Assembly (NCBI RefSeq): GCF_900102495.1 | Contig: NZ_FMVQ01000001.1 | Location: 186,001-250,000 of the forward strand | Direction of reading: 5' to 3' | DNA from: Nitrosospira sp. Nl5 | GTDB taxonomy: Bacteria; Pseudomonadota; Gammaproteobacteria; Burkholderiales; Nitrosomonadaceae | Length of the DNA: 64,000 nucleotides | In this document: positions 25,446 through 35,300 of the stretch, in pieces | How positions within the stretch are numbered: the stretch's first letter is position 1 | Layout of the letters: every line of letters starts with the position of its first letter | Made by a program: the position numbers and the translations under genes | Notes under the pieces: generated by a model | The model's input: the letters and a program-made list of their open reading frames with translations, nothing else | What the model was told of the DNA's origin: nothing | Databases searched by the model: none

Positions 25446-26087
25446 ATGGAGGCCGAAGCATTGATGAAGACCGCGGCAAGATCGGGCATGGTGTCGTGTC
25501 ATTATTGTGCGACGTTGTGGAAGGAGGTTAAAGCGCATGACCGTTGTGGACGTTGTGGCGCGGCGCTGCATTCGCGCAGACCCGATAGCCTTAACCGGAC
25601 CTGGGCTTTGGTGATCGCAGCCTGCATCATGTACATTCCCGCAAATGTGCTGCCTATCATGACGACCGTTTCCTTGTTCGAGGAGCAGCAGGACACCATC
25701 ATGAGCGGCATCATCTATTTCTGGGCTTCGGGTTCGTGGATATTGGCGATTATTGTTTTTATCGCCAGTTTTCTGGTGCCACTATTCAAGCTGGCGGTAT
25801 TGATTCTTCTATTGATCATGACGCAGCGGCACAGCGACTGGCGCCTCTTGCAGCGCACAAAGCTTTACCGCCTTGTTGAAGTGACTGGCCGCTGGTCAAT
25901 GCTGGATGTCTTTGTCGTAACGCTGCTAGCCGGACTCGTACAGATAAAAGGTTTTGCCACGGTGCACGCTGAAGCGGGAATTGCCGCTTTTGCCGCGGTG
26001 GTGGTGCTGACCATGCTCGCTTCGCTCAGTTTCGATCCCCGCTTGATGTGGGACGCTGCTGAACCCGAGTCCGGAAAAGCGGCATGA
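25446..26087 (+). CDS. pqiA: Paraquat-inducible protein A, second half-size PqiA
   Basis: The product (about 213 residues) repeats the layout of the preceding gene: a zinc-finger-like start (CHYCATLW, CGRCGAAL) and four membrane segments, with the PqiA segments IPANVLPIM and WSMLDVFVVTLLAGLVQ. It corresponds to the second domain of E. coli PqiA. The start is uncertain among TTG 25431, ATG 25446 and ATG 25464, the last having GGAGG 11 bases before it. It overlaps pqiB by 4 bases. Confidence 0.87.
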   Translation: MEAEALMKTAARSGMVSCHYCATLWKEVKAHDRCGRCGAALHSRRPDSLNRTWALVIAACIMYIPANVLPIMTTVSLFEEQQDTIMSGIIYFWASGSWILAIIVFIASFLVPLFKLAVLILLLIMTQRHSDWRLLQRTKLYRLVEVTGRWSMLDVFVVTLLAGLVQIKGFATVHAEAGIAAFAAVVVLTMLASLSFDPRLMWDAAEPESGKAA

Positions 26088-27757
26088 ACGAAGAGAAAAC
26101 AGGGGAGGGAAAGGCGGACGGCTTGACGGAAACCGTGCCTATGCCCAGGAAGGTACGGCAGCGGGACTGGATCCCCTCATTAATCTGGCTGATCCCCATC
26201 GTTGCCGCGGTTATCGGTCTTTCGCTCGCGGTTAACACCTGGATAGAGCGAGGACCCGAGATCACCATTGCATTTAGCTCCGGCGAAGGGCTTGAAGCAG
26301 GCAAGACGAAGGTCAAGTATAAAGAAGTCGAGATCGGCATGGTTCAACTCATCAAACTCAGTGAAGATCACTCCCACGTGCTGGTCAGCGTGCAACTGAA
26401 AAAGGAAGCCAAAGGCTTTACCGCGGCCGATAGCCGTTTTTGGGTCGTGCGGCCACGTATTGCGGGCGCCGGCGTATCCGGGCTGGGGACGCTGCTGTCC
26501 GGACCTTATATTGGTGCCGACGCCGGTGTTTCGGCGGAGAAAGCAGACAAATTTACGGGACTGGAGGTGCCGCCCATCATTACGCGCGATGCTTCCGGCA
26601 GGCAGTATGCTTTACATGCCACCGATATCGGATCGCTGGATATTGGCTCGCCTGTCTATTACCGCCGGATCAAAGTGGGACAGGTGACGGCGTTTGATCT
26701 GGATGAGGATGGCAGAGGCATAACCATACGTATATTTGTCAATGCCCCCTATGATAAATATGTCGGCATCAATACGCGCTTCTGGCATGCCAGTGGTTTT
26801 GATATGCAAATAAATGCCAATGGCTTCACGCTCAATACGCAGTCTCTGGCTACTGTTGTGCTCGGCGGTCTTTCATTTCAGGCGCCTGAGGAAAACCGCG
26901 GCCCTCCCGCCAAGGAAAATACCGCTTTTGTCCTGGCGGTAAACCAGGCTGAAGCGTTTAAAGAGGAAGATGGCGAAGCAGAGATAATATTGCTTAATTT
27001 CAAGCAGTCGGTGCGCGGGCTGACGCCAGGCGCCGAAGTCAGTTTTCGTGGATTGATCATCGGACACGTTAAGTCGGTAGGCATCGAGTATGATCCGAAG
27101 ACGCAAGAATTCAGTATACCGGTACTGGTAGAGGTCTATCCAGCTCGTCTGGGTCGAAAATTTATCGAAGAGCGGAAGCGGTCGAAGTATACCCCGCAGC
27201 AGCGCCTGCAATTCATGATCAACCGTGGTTTGTCCGCCCAGTTACGTATCGGCAATTTTCTTACCGGGCAGATTTATATCGCCCTTGATTTTTTTCCCAA
27301 AGTTACCCCGGTAAAAAATGATGTTTCCAGGAATATCGCTGGCACGGATGCCTCCGTAGCATTACTGCAATTGCCGACTATTCCCAGTAGTGCCGATGAA
27401 ATTCAGACACAGGTTTCCGAGATAGCGCTCAAGTTAAGTAAAGTACCCTTCGATCAAATCGGCAGTGATTTGCAGCAATCGTTAGCGATGCTTAAGCAAA
27501 CGTTGGACAGCACGGGACAGTTGGCGGAGCGGCTGAACAACGACGTGGCGCCGGAAATCACCATGGCGATGAAAGATCTGCATAAAACCTTGAATGCCGC
27601 AGAGCGCACGCTATCCGCGGATGCGCCATTACAGCAGGATTTGCGGCAGACACTGCAGGAATTAGCGCGGGCGGCCGCTTCGCTGAGAATTTTGACGGAC
27701 TATTTGCAGCGTCATCCTGAATCCGTAATCCGGGGCAAGCGGGAGGATAAACAATGA
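26084..27757 (+). CDS. pqiB: MCE-domain protein PqiB
   Basis: The 557-residue protein has one N-terminal membrane segment (about 30-50) and three MCE domains, visible as repeated strand-rich blocks each with a GxxV(R/K)Y/F motif (AGKTKVKYKEVEIG, IGSPVYYRRIKVGQV, PGAEVSFRGLIIGHV). A C-terminal helical region with coiled-coil character follows (about 455-545). In E. coli PqiB stacks into a hollow needle spanning the periplasm for lipid passage. It overlaps both neighbours by 4 bases, so the operon is translationally coupled. Confidence 0.93.
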   Translation: MNEEKTGEGKADGLTETVPMPRKVRQRDWIPSLIWLIPIVAAVIGLSLAVNTWIERGPEITIAFSSGEGLEAGKTKVKYKEVEIGMVQLIKLSEDHSHVLVSVQLKKEAKGFTAADSRFWVVRPRIAGAGVSGLGTLLSGPYIGADAGVSAEKADKFTGLEVPPIITRDASGRQYALHATDIGSLDIGSPVYYRRIKVGQVTAFDLDEDGRGITIRIFVNAPYDKYVGINTRFWHASGFDMQINANGFTLNTQSLATVVLGGLSFQAPEENRGPPAKENTAFVLAVNQAEAFKEEDGEAEIILLNFKQSVRGLTPGAEVSFRGLIIGHVKSVGIEYDPKTQEFSIPVLVEVYPARLGRKFIEERKRSKYTPQQRLQFMINRGLSAQLRIGNFLTGQIYIALDFFPKVTPVKNDVSRNIAGTDASVALLQLPTIPSSADEIQTQVSEIALKLSKVPFDQIGSDLQQSLAMLKQTLDSTGQLAERLNNDVAPEITMAMKDLHKTLNAAERTLSADAPLQQDLRQTLQELARAAASLRILTDYLQRHPESVIRGKREDKQ

Positions 27758-28410
27758 TGTCTAAGCCAGGTGCGATGTGTGCACTCACTATGATAATGCC
27801 ATTATTGCTCGCTGGCTGCGCATCAGTTCCCACCACGCGGTTCTATACGCTGTCGGTTCCATCCGAGCCATCCGAAGTGAGGGAGGCTTCACGGCAATCG
27901 CTCCCGTCATCCACGCCAATTTTTATTGAAGTCATGCCGGTCAATGTGCCGGAAAGGCTCGCGCGTCCGCAGCTTGTCGTCAGCTCACCGGGACCGGAGC
28001 AGGAAACACGGCTTTTGATACTTGAGCGAGATCGCTGGTCGTCGCATTTTAACCATGAGTTGCGCGACGCGTTTGCTATCGGAATCGCTGAACGAACCGG
28101 AGCGGTAAACGAGACCCGTGGGGTTCGCGCTCAGCCCACCTATCGCATAGCGATCGAGCTTAGCCAGTTTGACGCAATCGTCGGCGATAAAATACAGGCA
28201 AGATTCGGTTGGACGATCACGCGTTCTACCGATGGCCATAACGCCGCGTGTTATTCGGTGATTTCGGAACCGGTGGGCGGTGGGATCGGGGGCGTGGTGA
28301 AAGGGATGCAACACGCTGTTTCGAGTGTAGCGGCCGATGTGTCAAAGAATTTGATCGAGCTGGAATCGGGCCATGCTGCAACCTGTGCAACCCAGAAACA
28401 AGATTATTGA
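27754..28410 (+). CDS. pqiC: Outer-membrane lipoprotein PqiC (ABC-type transport auxiliary)
   Basis: The 218-residue product has a signal peptide with lipobox LLAGC (Cys about residue 22), then TTRFYTLSV and the VPERLARPQLV segment typical of PqiC/YmbA (DUF330-type) lipoproteins. PqiC is the outer-membrane docking part for PqiB. It overlaps pqiB as ATGA. A MITE-like element begins 4 bases after its stop codon. Confidence 0.9.
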   Translation: MMSKPGAMCALTMIMPLLLAGCASVPTTRFYTLSVPSEPSEVREASRQSLPSSTPIFIEVMPVNVPERLARPQLVVSSPGPEQETRLLILERDRWSSHFNHELRDAFAIGIAERTGAVNETRGVRAQPTYRIAIELSQFDAIVGDKIQARFGWTITRSTDGHNAACYSVISEPVGGGIGGVVKGMQHAVSSVAADVSKNLIELESGHAATCATQKQDY

Positions 28411-28413
28411 AAG

Positions 28414-28580
28414 CTAGCAGCCTGTCGGACTTAAAGGAAACCGGCTGCAAAGCGCTTGGCCGGTCCATATTTCGTCGCTTTTTCAGCCAATAGAATAACT
28501 ATTGGCCTTCAAAATCGTCAAAATCTGTCCTCATCCAATCGCTTTTTCGCTTCGATTCTTCAAGTCCGACAGGCTGCTAG
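28414..28580. mobile_element. MITE-like element with perfect 19-bp terminal inverted repeats, copy 2
   Basis: The 167-bp element begins CTAGCAGCCTGTCGGACTT (28414-28432) and ends with its exact reverse complement (28562-28580). A central palindrome CCAATAG-N5-CTATTGG lies at 28487-28505. It encodes no protein. If CTAG at both ends is a 4-bp target duplication, the inverted repeats are 15 bp; CTAG is a known target type of some IS5-family transposases. It lies between pqiC and a convergent gene whose stop codon it overlaps. A degraded relative is at 647-811. Confidence 0.8.
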
Positions 28581-29065
28581 GGGTGAACTTCCGGGGAAGT
28601 TTCCAGAGGAGCTTCCAAGGGAGCTTCAGGAGCTTCCAGAAGCGCGCAACCGTATTGCAGTTCCTGCTCCAGACTTGGGGAGTAGAGGTAATTCACACCT
28701 GTGAGCGCAGCGAAGGACGACTCGTCCGGCTCGAAGGGGGGCATATACCTGGCTTCATGCAGCAGCACCACTTGATGCTGCTCGCGATAGTAGGTGTAGA
28801 TCTTGATGGATTCAATATCTTCTTCATTTCCGATGATGATAGCTTTGAACCGGAATTTCCCGTTGATATCTGTCGCCTCAACGCCATATGGATCGCTGCC
28901 TGGGGTGAAGTCCAGGATGCGCGTCTCGCCATCCTGGCTAATTTCACACCGAAGCAGGAGCGGCGCGGCAAACAAGGTTGATGGCAACCATATCTGGAGG
29001 AGAATAACCAGCCCCAGCAGCCAGTTTCGCAAGCGGCAATTTGCCGAACGTTCAGTCCAGTTCAT
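28577..29065 (-). CDS. Uncharacterised secreted protein
   Basis: The 162-residue product (ATG 29065) has a basic N-terminus and a signal peptide (about residues 13-35, ending near FAAP), then a domain with LLRCEISQDGETRILDFTPGSDPYGVE and two cysteines. It ends in a low-complexity Pro/Glu/Ala tail (EAPEAPLEAPLET). I do not recognise a family. The TAG stop is inside the CTAG of the adjoining MITE-like element. It is convergent with the pqi operon. Confidence 0.6.
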   Translation of the reverse strand: MNWTERSANCRLRNWLLGLVILLQIWLPSTLFAAPLLLRCEISQDGETRILDFTPGSDPYGVEATDINGKFRFKAIIIGNEEDIESIKIYTYYREQHQVVLLHEARYMPPFEPDESSFAALTGVNYLYSPSLEQELQYGCALLEAPEAPLEAPLETSPEVHP

Positions 29066-29100
29066 CCGGATATACGATATGTCGATTGAAAGAAAGTGAA

Positions 29101-29505
29101 ATGATGTGTGAAGTATATCTTCCTGGCCCCGAAGCGCTATTGTCGCAAGCAAGCATCATGCTATGCCTGGCAAGTGCTGGGCTTTTAAGAGTCAGAGCAG
29201 AAGAATGTGTCGGTATTTTAACAAATTATGTTTATACTTCGTACCGTGACGGCAATCGACGTCCGATATTTTATGACGCATTACCTGGTATGCCTATGAG
29301 CCAATATGCCTATGCGCCCATCCCGGTTTGGAGCCCATGTGAAATGGAATTCATGGGGAACGGAAAGCATAGCGTAACCCCCAACCATACAGTACCAATA
29401 ACTGGCCGGTGGCGCGCATCAGGACAGCATCTCGCGTATTGGATTGTTTCCTCAGGGCGGAAAAGCCGAATGATGGGTTGCGCTTTGCTCCAATCATCCC
29501 AATGA
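29101..29505 (+). CDS. Hypothetical ORF of about 134 residues
   Basis: The frame opens at ATG 29101, divergent from the secreted-protein gene, without a clear ribosome site. The product has a weakly hydrophobic stretch near residues 13-30 and an aromatic, proline-rich centre (YVYTSYRDGNRRP, PMSQYAYAPIPVW). No family is recognised and the composition is not strongly protein-like. It may be spurious. Confidence 0.25.
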   Translation: MMCEVYLPGPEALLSQASIMLCLASAGLLRVRAEECVGILTNYVYTSYRDGNRRPIFYDALPGMPMSQYAYAPIPVWSPCEMEFMGNGKHSVTPNHTVPITGRWRASGQHLAYWIVSSGRKSRMMGCALLQSSQ

Positions 29506-29559
29506 TTAAAACAAAAACCGATAGAAGCATAACTATATTGTTTTATCCATTATCCAATT

Positions 29560-30330
29560 ATGAGACATAACCATCCAACGGCCGTCCTGTTGCTGCTATG
29601 CACAGTGCTGTTTACGGGTTGCGCCACCATGCGCTCCCAGGACCAGTACACAGACCCGATCGATCCCTATGAGAAAATCAATCGCAAGTCTTATACGTTC
29701 ACCGACGTGGTCGACCGGAAGATTGTGGCTCCGGTCGCTGATTACTATATCGAATATGTGCCTAATGCCATGCAGCGCTCGATTGGAAATTTTTATGACA
29801 ATATCGGGTACCCCAATGTCATTCTGAATGCTTTCTTGCAGGGAAAAATACGCCAGGGATTCCAGGACACGCTGCGTTTTGCTGTCAATACGGCGATTGG
29901 TCTGGGCGGGCTCTTTGATATGGCCTCGCCGATGGGTTTGCCCCCACATGACGAGGATTTTGGACAAACGCTTGGCGTATGGGGCGTGGACGCAAAAACG
30001 TACATATTTATCCCTTTGCTCGGACCTAGCAGCAATCGCGATGTCCCCGGCATTCCCGTCACCGTATTCACCAATGGTCTCTTTTATATCGGTACTTTTG
30101 TGATCGGCGCCCCTGTCACGGTACCGCTTTCCATTCTCGGCGTCATTGACAAGCGGGCGAGATTATCCGGTCCCATGCGGATCCGCGACGAAGCCGCGGT
30201 GGAGCCCTATCTATTTGTGCGTGACGGTTATTTGCAACAGCGCAAGCATCTGATATATGACGGGAACCCTCCTCCGGAGAGCTACGACGACCCCGCACAG
30301 GATGAAGCTCAGCGTAAGCCCTCACGCTGA
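29560..30330 (+). CDS. mlaA: Outer-membrane lipoprotein MlaA (VacJ)
   Basis: The 256-residue product has lipobox LFTGC (Cys about residue 21) and the MlaA core: DPYEKINRKSYTFTDVVDR, NFYDNIGYPNVILNAFLQGK, RFAVNTAIGLGGLFDMASPMGLP and EDFGQTLGVWGV. MlaA sits in the outer membrane with porins and removes phospholipids from the outer leaflet, passing them to MlaC. No mlaBCDEF genes occur here; instead the neighbours are pqi and tam genes. Confidence 0.93.
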   Translation: MRHNHPTAVLLLLCTVLFTGCATMRSQDQYTDPIDPYEKINRKSYTFTDVVDRKIVAPVADYYIEYVPNAMQRSIGNFYDNIGYPNVILNAFLQGKIRQGFQDTLRFAVNTAIGLGGLFDMASPMGLPPHDEDFGQTLGVWGVDAKTYIFIPLLGPSSNRDVPGIPVTVFTNGLFYIGTFVIGAPVTVPLSILGVIDKRARLSGPMRIRDEAAVEPYLFVRDGYLQQRKHLIYDGNPPPESYDDPAQDEAQRKPSR

Positions 30331-30384
30331 AGGATAAACCCGGCCTGCGGGCCCCAAAGCAATATCAATTTCGCAGGCGGGCCG

Positions 30385-30448
30385 TTATTCCCGCGAAAGC
30401 AGGCCCGGGCCCAGGAACCATAGATTCCCGCTCGCGCGAGAATGACGG
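30385..30448. repeat. Two imperfect palindromic intergenic repeats
   Basis: TTATTCCCGCGAAAGCAGG and GATTCCCGCTCGCGCGAGAA followed by TGACGG are diverged copies of the palindromes seen around 1174-1773. They lie between mlaA and tamA. Confidence 0.65.
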
Positions 30449-30591
30449 AGCAGACTATTGCTTGCATGGCACCCCCGAATCCGGGATCCCTGGCCGCCTG
30501 GCGGCCATACAAAAATCCATTTGACTGCAATCAGGAACATCTCGTGGATCTGGGGATAAATCTTTCCGCAGCGTGATATTCCTACCTTGCC

Positions 30592-32388
30592 ATGCCTCTC
30601 GCCGAATATTTCACTTATATTTATCCAGCGCGAATATGGAAACCGACATTCATCCTGGTGTTCATCCTTTTCCCGCTGGCAACGGGCATGGGCATGGCCG
30701 GGGCACATCAACCGGAAGCCAAGGATAAGCCGGCACCTGTCACCATTTCTGTGCCCGAATCGCTGCGGGATTTATTGAAGACGCATTTCCGGCTACCGTC
30801 TGCACCGTTTGCGGATGACATTGCGCGCGCCACTTTCATGCGCCGGGCACAACAGGAAATCAGCGCGCTTCTCGCTACCGAGGGTTATTTCACGCCCACG
30901 ATAACACTGCATCCCGCTTCGCCTGATGGAACCGAAGTGCTCGAGGTGGCGCCGGGGCCGCGCGCGGTGGTCACCGAAGTCAGCATCGAGTTCAAGGGAG
31001 ATTTGACTACTGACGAACCCGAACGGCGCGCGCGTATTGCAAAGCTACGGTCTGCCTGGGCTCTGAGAGTAGGTGAGCCATTTCGGTCGCCAGCCTGGGA
31101 AGAAGCCAAGGCTGCACTGATATCCGGCGTGGCACAGGAGGATTATGCCGCGGCGGTGATCGATGAAAGCAGGGCGGAGGTGGATCCCGTTTCATCCCAT
31201 GCCCGGCTGACGGTCACCGTGGACTCCGGACCTCCTTTCCGCTATGGAAGTATCGTAATAAAGGGGCTGAATCGCTACGATCAAACGCTGGTAAGTGGCC
31301 TCGCTCCATTCAAACCCGGTGACCCCTACCGGCGCGACCAACTGAACGCTTTCCAGACAAAATTGCAGAACCTGGCCCAATTCAGTTCGGTCGTGGTCAA
31401 CATTGAACCCGGCTTGGCGACGCATCAAGCGGCGCCTGTTGAGGTGGTCCTGTCGGAGGCGCAATCGCAGCGTGTATCGTTCGGGGCAGGCTACAGCTCC
31501 AATACTGGCGCCCGGGGCGAAATCAATTACAGCAACTACGATTTTCTGAATCGCGCCTTGCGTCTTAGCGCGGGATTACGCCTGGAGCAAAAGCGTCAGA
31601 CCCTCTCCGCGACAGTCGATAGCGTACCCAACCTGAAAGGCCGCTGGTTTTCTTTAGGGACGCTCGCGGACAGGACCTTTATCCAGGAACTGGAAACCAT
31701 ACGCCAGAGAATAGGTATCAGCCGTAATCAGATCGTGGGGAAGCTCGAAACGCGGGCCGGCCTTAACTGGCAACGGGAAGACCGTCAGCCGACGGGAGGC
31801 CTGCGCCAGGTCACGCAAACCCTCGCATTGGATGGGCAATTGCATTACCGTTCTGTGGACAACCGGTTATTTCCCCGTGATGGCAGCGTGACGGAATTGC
31901 GCGTAGGCGGCGGCAGCAGGCAATTGCTGTCGGACCAGGATTTTCTGCGTACGTATGTGCGGCACCAGTTCTGGCAGCCCATAGGCAAACGCCATGTATT
32001 ATTTCTGCGCGGCGAAGCGGGATACACGTTTGCCGACTCCCGCTTCGGCATTCCCCAGGAATACCTGTTTCGCGCCGGGGGCATTCAATCTGTGCGCGGT
32101 TATGATTTTAATAGTTTAGGGGTACAGGAAGGCCAGGCCATCGTAGGTGGAAGGGTGATGACGACCGGCAGCATCGAATACAACCACTGGCTTACGAACG
32201 AATGGGGCGCGGCCATATTTACCGATGCCGGCGGTGCCGCCGATAGCCTCCAGCGTCTGGACATATCCGTCGGTTATGGTGGCGGTATTCGCTGGCGCAG
32301 CCCGGTCGGGCCGCTGGCGCTGGATCTCGCCCGGGGCCACAGCGATGGCAAATTGCGGCTTCATTTTTCGATTGCGGTAGCATTCTAG
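30592..32388 (+). CDS. tamA: Translocation and assembly module subunit TamA
   Basis: The 598-residue protein has a hydrophobic N-terminal segment (about 20-37) followed by three POTRA-like domains up to about residue 275 and a 16-strand Omp85 barrel. The barrel carries the conserved RAGGIQSVRGYDFNSLG loop (equivalent to the VRGF/Y motif), and the chain ends in F as in outer-membrane barrels. TamA acts with TamB in outer-membrane biogenesis; TamB-type proteins are also linked to phospholipid transport. The next gene, tamB, starts 7 bases after its stop. Confidence 0.93.
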   Translation: MPLAEYFTYIYPARIWKPTFILVFILFPLATGMGMAGAHQPEAKDKPAPVTISVPESLRDLLKTHFRLPSAPFADDIARATFMRRAQQEISALLATEGYFTPTITLHPASPDGTEVLEVAPGPRAVVTEVSIEFKGDLTTDEPERRARIAKLRSAWALRVGEPFRSPAWEEAKAALISGVAQEDYAAAVIDESRAEVDPVSSHARLTVTVDSGPPFRYGSIVIKGLNRYDQTLVSGLAPFKPGDPYRRDQLNAFQTKLQNLAQFSSVVVNIEPGLATHQAAPVEVVLSEAQSQRVSFGAGYSSNTGARGEINYSNYDFLNRALRLSAGLRLEQKRQTLSATVDSVPNLKGRWFSLGTLADRTFIQELETIRQRIGISRNQIVGKLETRAGLNWQREDRQPTGGLRQVTQTLALDGQLHYRSVDNRLFPRDGSVTELRVGGGSRQLLSDQDFLRTYVRHQFWQPIGKRHVLFLRGEAGYTFADSRFGIPQEYLFRAGGIQSVRGYDFNSLGVQEGQAIVGGRVMTTGSIEYNHWLTNEWGAAIFTDAGGAADSLQRLDISVGYGGGIRWRSPVGPLALDLARGHSDGKLRLHFSIAVAF

Positions 32389-32395
32389 CGCTGAC

Positions 32396-35300
32396 ATGGA
32401 AAATCAGGATAAAACATTCTCTGTGACAAAATGGCGCTGGCGCTGGCGCCGGCCTGCCTGGCTCATTGCAATCCTGATCGCTATTATTACTGGTACCGGC
32501 GTCTGGCTGGCAACAAGCAACTCGGGGCTCAGATCGCTCGGGTCGGTGGTATCGCATTTCAGCGGGGGTACTTTGTCGTTCGAAGGACTGGATGGCACAT
32601 TGTCCGGTTCGATCCATGCGAAGGGAATGCGCTTTGCGAGCGACGATCTGCTTATCATTGCGCGAGATATACAGCTGGACTGGCGGCCGAGCGCGTTGAG
32701 GTCAGGCCGGTTGGAAATCATGGCACTGGAAGCACAGGAGGTGGAGATGGTTTCGCCTCCGTCCCCGCAGCCAGAACCTCTGCCCGTCAGTCTCGAGTTA
32801 CCTGTTCAGGTGTTTTTGCACAAGCTCGATATCGGTACGCTACGCGTAACACATGAGGAAGCCGGCGCGCCGGTATTTACCGCGACGGAGCTCACGGCAC
32901 GGCTGGAGAGTGACGGCCGGACCCATCATTTATCCGACCTCAGCGCGAGACTTGACTTCGGCAGATTAGCTGCTTCAGGCCGCATAGATGGAACCAGCCC
33001 CTTCAATCTGAACGCGCAAGCCGAGCTTGCCGGACTTGACATAGGGGGCCTTGAATTACCGGAGACGCCCGGAGCACGCATTTCAGCCGCCATTACCGGC
33101 AGCCTGGCGCAACTTGATATCAGGGCTAATGGAAATGGCGCGGGGCTGACGGGAGACGGCGAGGCATGGCTGCGGCCTTACGACCCGATTCTGGTCGCCG
33201 CGCTACGGTTATCGGTGAATGGTCTCGATCCGCATGTTTTTTCACTTGATGCGCCAACAGCCAATCTCGCGTTGCAGGCTGATTTACGTGAAACCGCTCC
33301 AGGGCAGCTCGAAGGCAGCGTAACAGTCGAAAACAGCGCTTCCATGCCTCTCGATCAGGGTGGGTTGCCTCTGCGCCGGGTGCGTGCGCATCCTGTACTC
33401 TCCGCCGAATTATTCCAGCTAAAAGATTTGACGCTGATCGCTACCGGCGGCGGCACAATTGCAGGCAACGTGGCCTGGCAGCGCCAGGAAGCGAGGGGGT
33501 CGGCGGATCTGACCGTGAGCCGCATTGATCCGGCCAGCCTGGATACCCGGCTGCGAGCAGCCAGCCTCAGCGGGAAGGTGGAGATCAGTGGCGGCGCCAA
33601 GGGCCAGCAAGCAGTTCTCGCGCTGCGGGACAAGGCGTTGCACGTGAATGTGTCGGCGACAAGGACGGACGACATCGTGACCTTGAATACCATGCACCTC
33701 AGTCATGGACGGTCCGCGTTAACAGGCCACGGCAAGCTGGGGTTGACCGGGCAATGGCCATTTCTCTTCGAAGGCAGACTCCAGCACTTCGATTTTTCCG
33801 CCTTTGCACAGACGCCGCGCACCGATCTCAACGCAACGCTCGAACTGGCGGGAGAACTGGAGCCGGCGGGAGTCCGGACCGCGGGCGGGACGGCAGGAAC
33901 GGCACGCTTCAAGATGGAAAACAGCCGCGTGGCGGGTCAGCCGGTGAGCGGCGATGGCCACATCAAAGTCGCGGATCTCGAGCGTGCGACAAGGCAGGGC
34001 TCAGGGGAGATAGAACTGCGGTTAGGTGCCAACCACTTAATTGTGCAAGGGGGTTTTGGCCGCAAAGGCGACCGGCTGCGACTGGAACTCGCCGCACCCG
34101 TCCTGGCGCAAGCCGGACACGGATTCAGCGGTTCCCTCAGTGCACAGGCAACGCTGGACAGCGGTCCATTGGAAAGCAGCAAGGCGGGCCGTTTTAACTG
34201 GCCGGATATGATTTTGAACGCCAAGGGCCACGAGCTTACCTTTCCCGGCGATCATAAGCTAGGCGATTTTGCGATCGATGGCATACTGCGCGATGATGCA
34301 ATCGCATTAAAAGTAACAGCTGCACAATATAGGACAACAACCACGACCCACCTGAGAACCCTACAGTTGGAAGTGAAGGGCAGCACTGCGCGGCACGAAT
34401 TGCGAACCATTGCCCACTTGAACGAGGACCTGAGCCTGACCCTCCGAGCCGGAGGAGAATTGAAGAAAGCGCCCCGAAAATTGTGGGATTGGAAGCAGTG
34501 GCAAGGTGCGCAATGGCTAGGGGAAATATCCGGATTGTCGGTGACTGGACAATTGCCCTTTCATCTAACGGGCGCGGCCCCCATGGATATCAGTGCAAAG
34601 CAGGTGTCTCTCGATTCCGCGGCGCTTGCCGTGGCAGGCGGCAGCGTGAAGATCGGTAGAACCGAATGGACTCCCCAGAAGTGGAGTAGCACAGGCAGTT
34701 TTACCGGCATCAGATTGCGTCCCGGCGTGGAGATGGCGAAACAAGGAGGAGAAGGGGAGAAGGAAGGAGAAAATAAGGAAGCGCTTCGCCTGGGCGGAGA
34801 ATGGAACATTTCATCCGGTGCGCAGCTCGTGGGCAGTCTTAACGTAATGCGTGAAGGCGGGGACTGGGTATTGCCGGGAAATGCGCCGCTTCCTCTGGGT
34901 TTGCAAACGCTTCAGCTTGCTGCGCATGCCGCTGATGGAAGGTTAAAGGGAGAATTGAAAGCACAAGGCAAGCGCCTGGGCGTGGTCAATGCCAGCGTCA
35001 CCACGCCCATGGCGAAATCTCCTGGTTCCATCATGGATTGGACAGTGCTGCCCAGTGCGGCCCTTGCCGGGGAGCTGTCCATCAGTTTGGGCGATATTTC
35101 CTGGATTGGGCCAGTCATCAATAACAATACGAGAAGTGGCGGCCGGATGGCATTGCAAGCGCAGGTAATCGGCACTTTCGGTACACCGCGTTTAAAAGGA
35201 CAGATACGCGGTGATGACCTTGCGATTGCCTTGTTGGACCAGGGCGTGCGGCTTGAGCAAGGCACATTGGCAGCACGTTTCGATCAGGAATCCTTGCATA

